Positions 10,575-20,158 of a stretch of DNA of 64,000 bases are shown here, piece after piece (positions within the stretch are counted from its first letter, which is position 1; each line of letters opens with the position of its first letter). This DNA comes from Bubalus kerabau (lineage: Eukaryota > Chordata > Mammalia > Artiodactyla > Bovidae): assembly GCF_029407905.1 (NCBI RefSeq), contig NC_073627.1:48105001-48169000 (forward strand), written 5' to 3'. A program made the translations under genes and the position numbers. The notes beneath the pieces were generated by a model. That model was not told the DNA's origin, ran no database searches, and saw nothing but the letters and a program-made list of their open reading frames with translations.

Positions 10575-10800
10575 CATGGCATCAGCATTCTGACTCTGCC
10601 ACCTGCCAGCTGGGAGGAGAGGCTCTGAGGATGGCTTAGCTCTGCTCTCCTCATCTTTGACATGGAGATTATGGTACCTATATTCTTGATTTTTTCTAAG
10701 GATGAAAAAATCCTTACCTCATTAAGGATGAAATGAGGTAAGGCATAATTCCTGCTCAATAAAGACGAGCCCTTCCTTTCACTTTCTTCTCTGCAAGCAG
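10575..10800 (+). mobile_element. MIR SINE with an internal hairpin insertion
   Basis: Sense MIR can be followed from 'gcatcagcattctgactc' to 'ctcaataaagacgag'. Within it, 10693-10723 does not fit the family and forms inverted copies of neighbouring MIR sequence: arms at 10712-10723 and 10732-10743 are a perfect 12 bp inverted repeat with an 8 nt loop. Confidence 0.7.
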
Positions 10801-11274
10801 AGATGATGGGGAGGAGAAGGGTAGGCTGCTCAGAGTTTTTGAGCTTGAGATATGAAGTCACAGGATATGCACTACCTTCATTTCTTGAGCTGATCTTTCT
10901 GGGACAGGGTAGTCACGGCCTATGCAGTCAGATTCAAGGGATTGAATGCGTCTCCTTTCTGGGGGGCATATACTCTACCCAGAAATGAGAATGAAATGCT
11001 GAAGTTATTGAAAAGCTTAGGCTGAGCAATTATGTATCTGATCACTTCTTTCCAAACCTTTCTATATTGTACACAATGTGAAAGTTACTTGTTTCTAAGA
11101 AGCTAGACCATGGGTTGAGTAATTCCCCAGGTATGATATGGTAGCTAATACCAGAATGGTGTAATCATAGCAGAGCCTTCTAAGACTTCTTGCTATGCTG
11201 ACATTTTTATTGAGTTTTGATTCCATAGCACAAGTGCATATTTTTCAGGATATGCTTTTCCCTGTCATTATAAC
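10801..11274. other. Single-copy DNA
   Basis: No family is recognised. AT content rises towards the following SINE. No coding signal is seen. Confidence 0.4.
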
Positions 11275-11286
11275 GTTCAAAGTTAG

Positions 11287-11504
11287 GGCTTCCTTGGTGG
11301 CTCAGTCGGTAAAGAATCTGCCTGCAATGCTGGAGACTTGGATTCGATCCCTGGGTCGGGAAGATGCCCTGGAGAAGGAATGGCAGCCACTCCAGTATTC
11401 TTGCCTGGGAAATCCCACAGACAGAGGAGCCTGGTGGGCTACAGTCCCTGGGGTCACAAAAGTCAGACATTACTTAGCAGCTAAACCACCACCACCACCA
11501 TGAT
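11287..11504 (+). mobile_element. Bov-tA SINE with perfect target-site duplication
   Basis: A complete Bov-tA: tRNA-derived head 'ggcttccttggtggctcag', then the BovB-derived segment and a CCA-repeat tail. The 12 bp sequence GTTCAAAGTTAG is present at 11275-11286 and again at 11505-11516. Confidence 0.97.
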
Positions 11505-11589
11505 GTTCAAAGTTAGTCTGGCCCGTAAACAGGTGCATGTCTGGTGAGGGACACCCCAGTGGACCATTTACTCTATCAGCAGTAATGGG

Positions 11590-11710
11590 TGTGTCCCAGT
11601 GACATTTCCCACACTGCCTTGGAAGCGGGGGGTGCAAGAATGAGCAATTAAGGTGGGGTCCCCATCCTCAGGGGTTTACAGCCTCGGTCACAGAAAATCC
11701 AGGGCCCATA
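11590..11710 (-). mobile_element. L2 fragment
   Basis: Antisense L2 with 'aaggtggggtccccatcctc' and 'aggggtttacagcc', the diverged counterpart of 'ccctgccctcatggagcttac'. Confidence 0.45.
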
Positions 11711-11789
11711 CTCATGTACTACATGTGGGAGTCTGAACTAGCACCATCCTTCTGAAGCACAATCTGTCCATCTGAATCAAAATCTGCAA

Positions 11790-12135
11790 ATTGTTCATTC
11801 CTTTTTACCATGATAATTCTTCTATGCCAAGATAACCATCTGAGATATTAAAAAGGAACAAAACCCCTTGTATGTACAGAGGTGGGTATTTTTACATTAG
11901 ACTTGAGAGCATAAAATTGAAAACAATCTTAATGTCCAGTAATAGGGAGTGTTTAAGTAACTTAGGTCATACCCACTTTATGGGATGGAAGGAAGTCATT
12001 AAAAAGACAGCATTGTATAAAGAGTTTCCAGAAACGTGGGATCTGTTTAGGGCCCAATGTGAAATGAAAAATACAGGATTCAAAATTGTTTACGCAGTAA
12101 CATCACAGCTATGGAATACTTTTTCACATTGATTG
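11790..12135 (+). mobile_element. Old L1 LINE, 3' part of ORF2
   Basis: Sense L1 landmarks include 'ttgaaaacaatcttaatgtc', 'cagtaatagggagtg' and 'tcattaaaaagac'. This is the C-terminal end of ORF2 in an old L1M-type copy. The open frame is short and broken. Confidence 0.7.
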
Positions 12136-12149
12136 TGGGGCTTTACAGC

Positions 12150-12300
12150 TTTTGAAATAGTTTCACATGCATTCCTTAATTTTGAGCTTCATGGTGGCCC
12201 TTCCATAGAAGCCATCCAGAGATGATTATTCCCATTCTAAATGTGAGGTGACTGAGGTTTGCTGAGGCTCATGCATCTAATAACCAAGCATTTCCCTTGC
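12150..12300 (-). mobile_element. MIR SINE
   Basis: Reverse-complement MIR: 'cacatgcattccttaattttg', 'gatgattattcccattctaa' and 'gtgaggtgactgaggtttg'. Confidence 0.7.
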
Positions 12301-13019
12301 ATTAGAAATGCAGAGAGTACAGGAGAATCATTATGAAAACTATAAAACATGCCTTTTGTTTAGGCAAAGACTCGGAGTAGCCTGCCTCTTTCCTTCTTAT
12401 CCTCTTTCTCCCCCTCCTGTATCTATGGTGAATACCTCCCATCCCATCCTCTTCCTAGAGGATCGCCACTGATTGGGTGAAAGGAATACATTTCCACATT
12501 TGTCTTCCACTACTGCTTTTCCATAGCAAAGTTCTGCACTTTTACTCAGATACTGCTGTGACCAGAAATGGTTTCTTGCTACAATATATGAAATATCCCT
12601 GCATAGGGACCCTCAGCAACAATTCCCTCTGACTCAGGCCCAGTGGCAAAAGCAATAAGGAGCAGGTGGAGATGGTGGCATAAGCAAGGTGGCATTTAAC
12701 TCCTTGTACATGCAGCCCTTCCCCACCTCTCTGGTCTCTCCTGCATCAGCTGGCCCCAGTGTCTGATCTGTACCACACTGCTCTCTGGACTTAGGTCACA
12801 TGTCCCACTGCCTTCAGCCCTTCCTCAAGCTTTCTTTCTGCCCTGTATTTCATTTCTGTGATCTTTCCCTTGAAAGAAACCCCTCTCTTCAAGATCAGTG
12901 AAAATGAAGCCTCAGGGAAAATGAAGTCCACGGCAGCGTCAGCTGCTCCATCCTCAGGGTTCTCCAAACACTGTGTCACATCCTCTCAATATCTGGAACA
13001 CACTGTATTCTGGTTTAGG
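12301..13019. other. Single-copy DNA
   Basis: No transposon is recognised, and no splice-site-bounded open frame of interest appears. The 3' part (12780-13000) carries open frames on both strands without domains. Confidence 0.4.
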
Positions 13020-13345
13020 GTTTTTTTATTTAAATGTATTTCTTTTTTAATTGGAGGGTAGTTGCTTTACAATGTTGTGTTGATTTCTGCCATACACCAA
13101 CACGAATCAGCCGCAGGTACTGGATGTCCCCTCCCTCTTTGACCTCCCTCCCACCTCCCACCCTGTCCCAACCTTCTGGGTTGTCACAGAGCACTGGATT
13201 TGAGCTCTCCGCACCACACAGGACATTTCCACCTGCCGTCCACTTCCGCACGTGGCAATGCACGTGTTCAATGCTGCCCCCTCAGTTCGCCCACCCTAGC
13301 CTTCCCTCCGTGTCCGCAAGTCTGTTCTCTGCATCTGTGTCTCCG
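13020..13345 (-). mobile_element. Artiodactyl L1, 3' UTR
   Basis: Antisense L1 3' end: T-rich start (the element's A tail), 'ggagggtagttgctttacaa', 'atttctgccatacaccaaca' and a C-rich 'cctccctcccacctccca' part. A 141-codon frame across it is non-coding. Confidence 0.85.
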
Positions 13346-13424
13346 CTGCTGCCCTGCTGGCTTAATTTTATGATTCCGTCTTCCCCACAAGACTGTGAAT
13401 GCTCAGGACTAAAGAAGATACAAT

Positions 13425-13600
13425 TCCACTTAATCCTTACAGAAGCATCTCACATATAAGTCGTCTTAATCCCAATCGTTAGATGAGAAATAGGTGCAAA
13501 AATGTATGTAGGGTAAGATAGTAAGTGGCAGACCCATATTTGAACTCACATTGACTTAGGTGTCCCCAGCTCGTCCCATAATACCCAACCAGGCCTTCCA
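13425..13600 (-). mobile_element. MIR SINE
   Basis: Reverse-complement MIR: 'cacttaatccttacagaagc', 'gttagatgagaaata', 'gatagtaagtggcagaccc' and 'atttgaactcaca'. One of the better preserved copies. Confidence 0.8.
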
Positions 13601-14165
13601 TAGCTGAATGAATGAATGAATTAATGATTAATCAAAGATATTGCTTAACAGCATCTCCTCCCTGGGCACCCATGCTCACAGGTGGTCAGAACTCAGAGAA
13701 AGCCTGGCAGAAATGGACTCAACATCAACTCCTAGAGTCTGTAATTAGCCTCAGCTAATTCTCCCATGATTGCTAGAACCAGAAAGGACTTTCAAGATTA
13801 CCGAGGTCACTGTTCTTTTTTTATTATCCTGTAATCAGGCACTGATTTCCTTCTCAGCTCTCTTTCAGTCCTTCCGGTATTATCTACAGGTAAAGTCTCA
13901 AAGTGGTATTAACATGCCTCTTACAAGTAAATATTTGCTAATTTTCCTTTTTAACGAAGAGAGAACAAGTGTCGGGCACAGAGCCTTGGAAGAAAACAAC
14001 ACCGAGCTACAAGCTAGAAGCGCTGTTTTGTTTTCATTATACTCATTTTTACAGTTACCCTCTATTCATGGTGAACGATAATATTTTACCTTTTATATAG
14101 TGATTTAAGGTTCCCATTATAAATACACACATGAAGGGGAAAAAAGAGAGTCAATTTAAAGAAAA
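13601..14165. other. Single-copy DNA with a GAAT microsatellite
   Basis: A GAAT tetranucleotide run lies at about 13605-13624. The rest (to 14165) is AT-rich single-copy sequence with no recognised gene. Confidence 0.45.
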
Positions 14166-14210
14166 ATTGTATGAATAATACAATAATACTATTATTGTAT
14201 GAATAATAGT
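14166..14210. repeat. AT-rich inverted repeat
   Basis: Arms at 14178-14187 and 14191-14200 are perfect inverted copies separated by ACT. The sequence TGTATGAATAATA also occurs twice as a direct repeat around them. The block can form a cruciform. Confidence 0.8.
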
Positions 14211-14271
14211 ATAGGAGGTATGCAGATACAGAGCAAATCATGCACATATAAAAGAAGTTGATTTTTGGAAA

Positions 14272-14317
14272 TGCTGCTGCTGCTAAGTTGCTTCAGTCGT
14301 GTCCGACTCTGTGCTAG
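14272..14317 (-). mobile_element. Bov-A2 SINE fragment
   Basis: It contains 'ctgctgctaagttgcttcag' and 'gtgtccgactctgtgc', one end of Bov-A2, then stops abruptly. Strand is given relative to the BovB-derived unit. Confidence 0.9.
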
Positions 14318-14324
14318 TTAAGTC

Positions 14325-14430
14325 CAACTACCTATTTTACAGGTGGAACAGATGCTCAGAAAGGGGAAGTGGTTGCCAGAAATCACCCAGCCAGCTTCTG
14401 GTTCAGTCTTCCCCACTCTCCTCTGCCATG
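14325..14430 (-). mobile_element. MIR SINE fragment
   Basis: Reverse-complement MIR: 'attttacaggtggaacagat', 'ctcagaaaggggaagtgg', 'aatcacccagccagcttc'. The Bov-A2 piece lies directly next to it and may have inserted into it. Confidence 0.7.
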
Positions 14431-14522
14431 CATCTCTCTCTCTAAAAGCTCTTTCTGTATTTATTTTGTGCCTAGGAAAGAAAATGCCAACCAAAGATGT
14501 TGATGTTGATCTTTTGATGGCA

Positions 14523-14569
14523 AGGGGCATGGGGGCTGGGGATGGGTAGGGGGGTGCGGTGGGTAGGGG
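14523..14569 (+). other. G-rich tract able to form G-quadruplexes
   Basis: At least seven runs of three or more G occur within 47 bases with short spacers, more than the four runs needed for an intramolecular quadruplex. Neighbouring sequence is single copy. Function unknown. Confidence 0.6.
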
Positions 14570-14599
14570 CTATGTTCTGGATCCCCCAGCAGTGAACAG

Positions 14600-15285
14600 G
14601 CACCTTGTACCCTGGGCGGGGTCAGCAGGGTGGCAGGCATCTGAGTGGCATCAGGTCCCTCAGTGACTGAGCGAAACACAGGGGAAAACAGACCATTAGG
14701 AGAGGAACGCAGAGGAATGATCACAGCTTACAAAACACAGCGTTAATAAAGACCACAAAGATACACCTAAGAGAGGAAAATGAGTCTCTGCCTCTGTAAA
14801 TAAATCCATGGCTTGCAAACAAAAACATGCCAGGAAAGCCAACTGCAAATGCACTCCTAGAAAAGGAGACCAGATGTCCCTGGAATCTTTTTAATTAAAT
14901 TGTGAGTCAATTGCAAGCCAGAGGGTGGGGGTGCTGAGGGGAGTGGAATTTTGCTTTCTAAGACTGCCAGATGCAAAGTCCAATTTCCAGGATAATATAT
15001 CCAGGGTGGAAAAGGCTTTCCAAAATTTAATTACATATTGCCTAGCAACTGAGAAGATGAACAGGAATAAAGTTGGGGGACCTGGGGTGATGCGTTAAAG
15101 ATGTTGATGCCCCAGGTTGGAGAACGCGCATTGACAGCAGGCTGTGGTCAGGAGCTGCAGGAGGTAGCTTCAGTTACATGAATTAGAAGTCTCATTCTAC
15201 TCAGTTTCCCCTGGGCTGACCAACCGAGCAACCTGGCAGAATTAGGGCTCCGCTTTCTTCATCTTTCACAATAGAAGCACCTTCT
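14600..15285. other. Repeat-free block; possible conserved non-coding element
   Basis: Nearly 700 bp lack any recognisable transposon. The part 14880-14925 has clustered factor-like sites: a homeodomain-like TTTAATTAAATT followed by an AP-1-like TGAGTCA. Conservation is not testable here; a distal enhancer is a guess. Confidence 0.3.
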
Positions 15286-15289
15286 CTAT

Positions 15290-15455
15290 GTGTAAAAAGT
15301 AATATGTACTGTAAAAAATTCAACAGTATAGAAATCTACAAGGCAGCAAGTGAAACCTCTCTGTCTGACTAGAGCCACTCTTAACTATCTTGGTGCATCT
15401 TTCCAGGATTTTCCATTCAGGGTTCATTTTCCTTTTTTTGCCTAAATGAGCTATT
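15290..15455 (-). mobile_element. Old L1 fragment, left of the palindromic insertion
   Basis: It resembles old antisense L1 3' UTR: 'aacagtatagaaatctac', 'ggtgcatctttccaggattt'. The series appears to resume beyond 15906, so the intervening element interrupts it. Confidence 0.45.
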
Positions 15456-15459
15456 ATTA

Positions 15460-15680
15460 CATAATTTTTTTAATGTTTTATTTTATATTAGAGTACAGTT
15501 GATTAAAAATGTTGTGTTAGTTGCATGTGTAGAGCACAGTGATTCAGTTCTTCATATACATGCACATATTCTTTTACATCGTCACATAACATTGAGCAGG
15601 GTTCCCTGTGCTCTACAGTAGACCCTTCTTGGTTATCCATTTTCAATATAGCAGAGTATACCTGTCAATCCCAAACTCCC
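15460..15680 (-). mobile_element. L1 3' end, left arm of an inverted pair
   Basis: Antisense artiodactyl L1 3' UTR: T-rich outer end, 'acagttgattaaaaatgttg', 'cagggttccctgtgctctac' and 'cttggttatccattttc'. Its inner edge meets the second arm at the palindromic junction AATCCCAA...TTGGGATT (15671-15692). Confidence 0.85.
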
Positions 15681-15905
15681 TTGGGATTGATACATATACA
15701 CTTATTGGTACTATGTATAAAATAGATAGCTAATGAGACTATATAGCATAGGGAACTCTACTTAATGCACTGTAGCGACCTGAATGTAAAGAAGTCCAAA
15801 AGGGATGGGGAAATGTATATGTATGGCTGATTCATTTTGCTATACAGCAGAAATTAACACAGCCTTGTAAAGCAACTATACTCTAATAAAAATTAATAAA
15901 AAATA
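15681..15905 (+). mobile_element. L1 3' end, right arm of an inverted pair
   Basis: Sense artiodactyl L1 3' UTR: 'ttgggattgatacatataca', 'actatatagcatagggaac', 'ctgattcattttgctataca', ending in A-rich 'aataaaaattaat'. It covers the same 3' UTR interval as the left arm, in inverse orientation. Confidence 0.85.
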
Positions 15906-15981
15906 TGTAGTTTCATAATCTACTTTCGCCTAAGAGATGGCGAATTTCTTAAACTTTTGTATTTTATTGAAATAGAATATA

Positions 15982-16057
15982 TAGCCTGCCAGGCTCCTCT
16001 ATCCATGGAATTCTCTAGGCAAGAACACTGGAGTGGGTTGCCATACCCTTCTCCGAG
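15982..16057 (-). mobile_element. Bov-A fragment
   Basis: Antisense BovB-derived SINE segment: 'agcctgccaggctcctctat', 'ggcaagaacactggagtggg', 'ttctccgag'. It lacks a tRNA-derived head. Confidence 0.85.
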
Positions 16058-16330
16058 AAAATACAGAAAAGCCCACAAATAATGCAACCACCACTGAGAA
16101 CAATACACAGACTATTGCAACCCTTTCTCCTTCTCATCCAGTTTTCTCATAACCCCTCCTAATCACTACCCCATCCCTTCTCTCCAAGCATATTCATTCC
16201 CCTGACTTCAAATATACATTAATTTTAGCTGATTTTGAACTTCACATGGAAGGAGTTGTACACTATGGATTCTTCAGTGTTGGCTTATTTGCCCAGCATT
16301 TTGTAAGACGCATTTACGTAGCTGGGTGTT

Positions 16331-16629
16331 TGTTGTTGTTCAGTCACTCAGTTGTGCCCAACTCTTTGTGACCCCATGGACTGCAGCACGCCAGGCTTCT
16401 CTGTCCATCACCATCTCCCGGAGCTTGCTCAAACTCATGCCCATTGAGTCAGTGATGTCATCCAACATGTCATCCCCTTCTCCTCCTGCCCTCAGTCTTT
16501 CCCTGCATCAAGGTCTCTTCCAGAGAGTCAGCTCTTCACATCAGGTGGTCAAAGTATTGGAGCTTCAGCATCAGTCCTTCCAAGGAACATTCAGGGTTGA
16601 TTTCCTTTAGGATTGACTGGTTTGATCTA
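16331..16629 (-). mobile_element. BovB LINE 3' end
   Basis: It starts 'tgttgttcagtcactcag', continues through the 'gactgcagcacgccaggc' and 'ccccttctcctcctgccc' segments and stops near 'aggattgactggtttgatct'. It is the last ~300 bp of BovB in reverse orientation. Confidence 0.95.
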
Positions 16630-17125
16630 CAGTTCAGTGTAGCTGTCCTTCCTTTTTATTTGTATAGTGCTCCAATGTATGATTACATAATAATTGATTT
16701 ATCCATTTCAATGCTGATGAACTTCTAGGCCGTCTCCAGTTTGGGGCCATTACATATAGAAATGCTTTGTGCATTCCTTTTGGTACACGTATAAAGATCT
16801 TTCTCAGGTAAATACCTAGGAGTGAAATTGCCACCTTTCTGTACCAATGTACACATCCCACATCAGTTTATGAAAGTTCCTAAATTCATCGTTTTTAATG
16901 TCTGCTTCATGTTTTAGTGTATGGATAGCTCCATAGTGTTCTATTGATGGAATTTTTGGTTGTTGCCAATTGTATTATACATATATGTCTTTTTAAAAAA
17001 CAATGTTTCCATGAAAATGCTTCTGCATTTATCTTTGGCTACTTACATGATTATTCCTTAGGATGAATTCCTAGGAGCGAGATTTTTGGGATCAAAAAGT
17101 ATATATATTTTAAATTTCCATCTAT

Positions 17126-17335
17126 CCAGGTTTCCTGAGTTTTCTTTCTAATTTCTTGCGATCTCATATTTCTTTTGGCTGCTCCTGAATTTCATCTTTC
17201 TGTTTGCTTCCTTGAACACTCTCCAGTTACCAACTGTTCCATAAAAGGTGGGCTCCAGAAATGATCTCTGCACTTCTTGGGGCAGGCCTGAATGAACTGG
17301 GTGGAAAGATGAGGTCTAGAAATGCCATGGACCTA
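17126..17335. other. Single-copy DNA
   Basis: No family is recognised between the old L1 and the tiny BovB insertion. A similarly featureless stretch continues from 17385 to 17589. Confidence 0.4.
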
Positions 17336-17344
17336 GACATGGAG

Positions 17345-17375
17345 TTCAGTTCAATTCAGTCGCTCAGTCATGTCC
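17345..17375 (-). mobile_element. 31 bp BovB 3' tip with its own target duplication
   Basis: Only the terminal 'ttcagttcaattcagtcgct' segment and a few following bases of BovB are present. The 9 bp GACATGGAG occurs at 17336-17344 and again at 17376-17384. This fits an extremely 5'-truncated retrotransposition. Confidence 0.8.
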
Positions 17376-17589
17376 GACATGGAGATCACGGTTCACAAAA
17401 TCTATTCCAAGTCTTAAGAAAGAGTTGGTCACTGAAATGTACTTCTTGAATTTTGTCTGATCCTCCCATTACCTTAGAGTAGCAACCTTGGACCCAAAGA
17501 ACATTGTTTGTTTGGATCCCAGTGATTTCTGGATGTGTGGTCCTTAGGACACATCTGTCATGTGGGAAGAAAAGAATCCATCAAGTGAA

Positions 17590-17700
17590 TACTGACATTC
17601 AGACATTTATTGAGAGCTGAGAGCATTATGTGCCAGCTACTATTCTAGACCTTGGTTATTTGAAGACAATTATTATCTAGGAGACAGAGATTTAGGGCAA
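17590..17700 (-). mobile_element. L2 3' end fragment
   Basis: Antisense L2 terminus: 'cagacatttattgagagctg', 'attatgtgccagctactatt', 'ctagaccttggttatt'. Confidence 0.7.
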
Positions 17701-17914
17701 AAATTCTGCAATGAAGATATGACATGTTACATGAGCACAGAAGGAGGAACAAACACTTAAAGAGGGACAGAAAAAGCTTAATGGAAAATTCATATATTTG
17801 CTGCTCTACCTGGGTCAGTTTCGCTGAGGATTAACCACTTTTAAGAGCGAGATGAATTTGTCAACGATTCGTATTTCCTGTTCCCCTCCAACACACCAGG
17901 ACCTACAGGATGAT

Positions 17915-18110
17915 GTTTTATTTAGGCTATTTCTGTCAATTTTTACAATAACCTTATAGATCGATCATTCTCCCCATTCCTCAGAGGACGAACTTAAGGC
18001 TCAAAGAGCATAAAGTGAACGTGCCAAGGTTGCGGAGCTAGTCACAAGGAAAAGAAGACGAGAAACCATCACTGTCAGAGTCCCAAGACCAAGCTCTTTT
18101 AGCATCTGTG
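17915..18110 (-). mobile_element. MIR SINE
   Basis: Near full-length reverse-complement MIR: 'aataaccttatagatcgatc', 'ccccattcctcagaggacga', 'cttaaggctcaaagagc', 'cggagctagtcacaagg'. Confidence 0.8.
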
Positions 18111-18524
18111 GGACATTTTAACAAAGGGCCAAGCAAAAGCCCAATTAGAAAGGTTTTGAGATTGATTGTGAAGGCAGGCAGGCAACAGGACACAGGGAAG
18201 GAGTACTGGTCTCCTGAGGAGCTGAGGTTCCACTGGGGAGATGGCTCTTGGAGGGCAAACACAGTGGTTTTTGGACCCTCATGGACAGATAAGCAGCGCT
18301 CATCACTTGCTACATAAAGAAGCCACAGAACTTGCCTCCCTGTGCTCACCTCTGCATCCTCAGACTCGGGGATCCCCGTGAGCAGCATGCTGACAGGCAG
18401 ATGGGAACATGCAAAGAGGGATTCAAATGCCCCAGCTGCACCAGAGCTCTGGCATGGTTAGCACCTTCTGAAAGCGGTCCAGGGACATGGGATTTAGGGA
18501 GAATGACATTAATGGTTCCTTCTC
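18111..18524. other. Single-copy DNA
   Basis: No repeat is recognised. A 12 bp GC palindrome with GGATCC at its centre lies near 18366-18377. Overlapping open frames occur on both strands without domain content. Confidence 0.4.
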
Positions 18525-18630
18525 AAGAAGACTTAAATAAGGTGCAAAGCTGAGACTTGAACTCACATCTCCAGGTTCATGGTTTCCATGTGAGAAAGTT
18601 GTTCTACTATAAGGCACTGATGCTGTTTGC
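18525..18630 (-). mobile_element. MIR SINE fragment
   Basis: Reverse-complement MIR: 'caaagctgagacttgaactc', 'acatctccaggttcatgg'. Short and diverged. Confidence 0.6.
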
Positions 18631-18751
18631 TCTTAGTAAGAGCTAGGAACATTTTTCCTCTGTGCTATGAAAGTACTATTAATAGTCATACATTTATATA
18701 CTAATTAAATTTTATTTACTCACTTATTTATCTATTTGACAATATTTAAAG

Positions 18752-18958
18752 CAGGGGACAGCAATTTATTTATTTATGTGAATGTTGATACAGTTACTAG
18801 TTCAACCTTATAAGCCTTGTAGTCTCTATAACTCCTCAACTCTGCCACTGTATCATCGTGGAAGCAGCCTTATAATATGTAAATGAATGGGTATTTTCTG
18901 TTCCAATAAAACTTTATTTACAAAAACAAATGGCATGGGACATAGGGTAGCCACTGGC
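18752..18958 (+). mobile_element. hAT-Charlie-type miniature DNA transposon
   Basis: It begins 'caggggacagcaa', contains 'tcctcaactctgccactgta' and 'ttccaataaaactttattta', and ends 'ggtagccactggc'. This is the layout of a well-known mammal-wide non-autonomous hAT family; the ends are decayed inverted repeats. Confidence 0.75.
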
Positions 18959-19264
18959 AAAATAAAGCGAGACCCCATCCTCACACTAATAAAAAAATTA
19001 ACTCAAAATAGATTAAAGACTTAAATGTAAAGGCTGAATAAATAAAGGCAAAATCTTTATGACCTTAAATCACACAACAGTTTTCAGTTATGGCACCAAA
19101 TACACAAACAAAAAAAGAAGATAAATCAGACTTTATCAAAATGCTTTTTTTTATGTTGCAAAGAACACTATCAAGAAAGTGAAAAGAATCCACAGGATAT
19201 AATAATATATTTGCAAACCATATACCTGGTAAGGGTATCATATTCCAAATATATAAAGAACTCA

Positions 19265-19423
19265 TACAATGCAGGAGACCTGGGCTCAATCCCTGGGTTG
19301 GGAAGATCCCCCGGAGAAGGGATAGGCTACCCACTCCAGTATTCTGACCTGGAGAATTCCATGTACTGTATAGTCCATGGGGTCACAAAGAGTTGGACAT
19401 GATTGAGCGACTTTCCCTTTCAT
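19265..19423 (+). mobile_element. Bov-tA SINE nested in L1
   Basis: It lacks the first bases of the head and starts 'caatgcaggagacctgggct'; the BovB-derived body runs to 'gagcgactttccctttc'. It interrupts 'ctcatacaa' of the L1. Confidence 0.9.
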
Positions 19424-19950
19424 ACAACATAATTATAAAAAGACAAGTCACCCAATTAAAGAATGAACAAAGAATCTGAAGAGACATTTCTTCTTAGAAG
19501 ATATATAAATGGTTGATAAACACATGGAAGGATGCTCGAGATCATGAGCCATTAGGGAAACGCAAATCAAAACCCACAAGGAGATACAGCTCCACAGAGA
19601 GCTGGCTCTAATAAAGCAGACAAAGAAGAGTGAATGTTGGTGAGGGTGTGACACCATCTCTCATCCCATCTGATGAAACTCTCACACCCTGCTGGTGAGA
19701 ATGAAAAATGGTGCAGTCATTTGGGAAAACATCGATGCTTCATCAAAAGGTTAAACATAGAGTTATCACATAACCCAGAAACTCCATTTCTAAATACATA
19801 TCCAAGACAAATAAAGACATATTTCTATATAACACTTGTACACAGATGTTCTTAATAGAGTTATTCATGATCACCAAAAACTGGAGACAACCCAAACGTC
19901 CCTCAGCTAATGAGCATAAAATGTGGTCTAGCTGGACAATGGAATACTGT

Positions 19951-20157
19951 GTGCGTTAGTCCTTTAGTTGTATCTGACTCTTTGTGACCTCACAGACTGT
20001 AGCCCACCAGGTTCATCTGTCTATGGGATTCTCCAGGCCAGAATACTGGAGTCCATAGCTGTTCCCTTCTCCAGGGGATCTTCCTAACCCAGGGATGAAA
20101 CTCAGGTTTCCTGAATTGCAGGCGGATTCTTTATCATCTGAGCCACCAGGGAAGCCC
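19951..20157 (-). mobile_element. Bov-tA SINE next to BovB
   Basis: Antisense Bov-tA from 'tgtgcgttagtcctttag' to 'ctgagccaccagggaagccc'. It touches the 3' end of the following BovB with only a base or so between them. Confidence 0.92.
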
Positions 20158-20158
20158 C

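Larger units (their letters stand above)
15906..17125 (-). mobile_element. Old L1 3' region, interrupted
   Basis: Antisense old L1 tracts run along this interval ('gaacttcacatggaagga', 'ttaggatgaattcctagga', 'tttgggatcaaaaagtat'). A Bov-A piece (15982-16057) and a BovB end (16331-16629) lie inside. More than one old copy may be present, because the 'ggagtgaaattg' type segment occurs twice. Confidence 0.6.
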
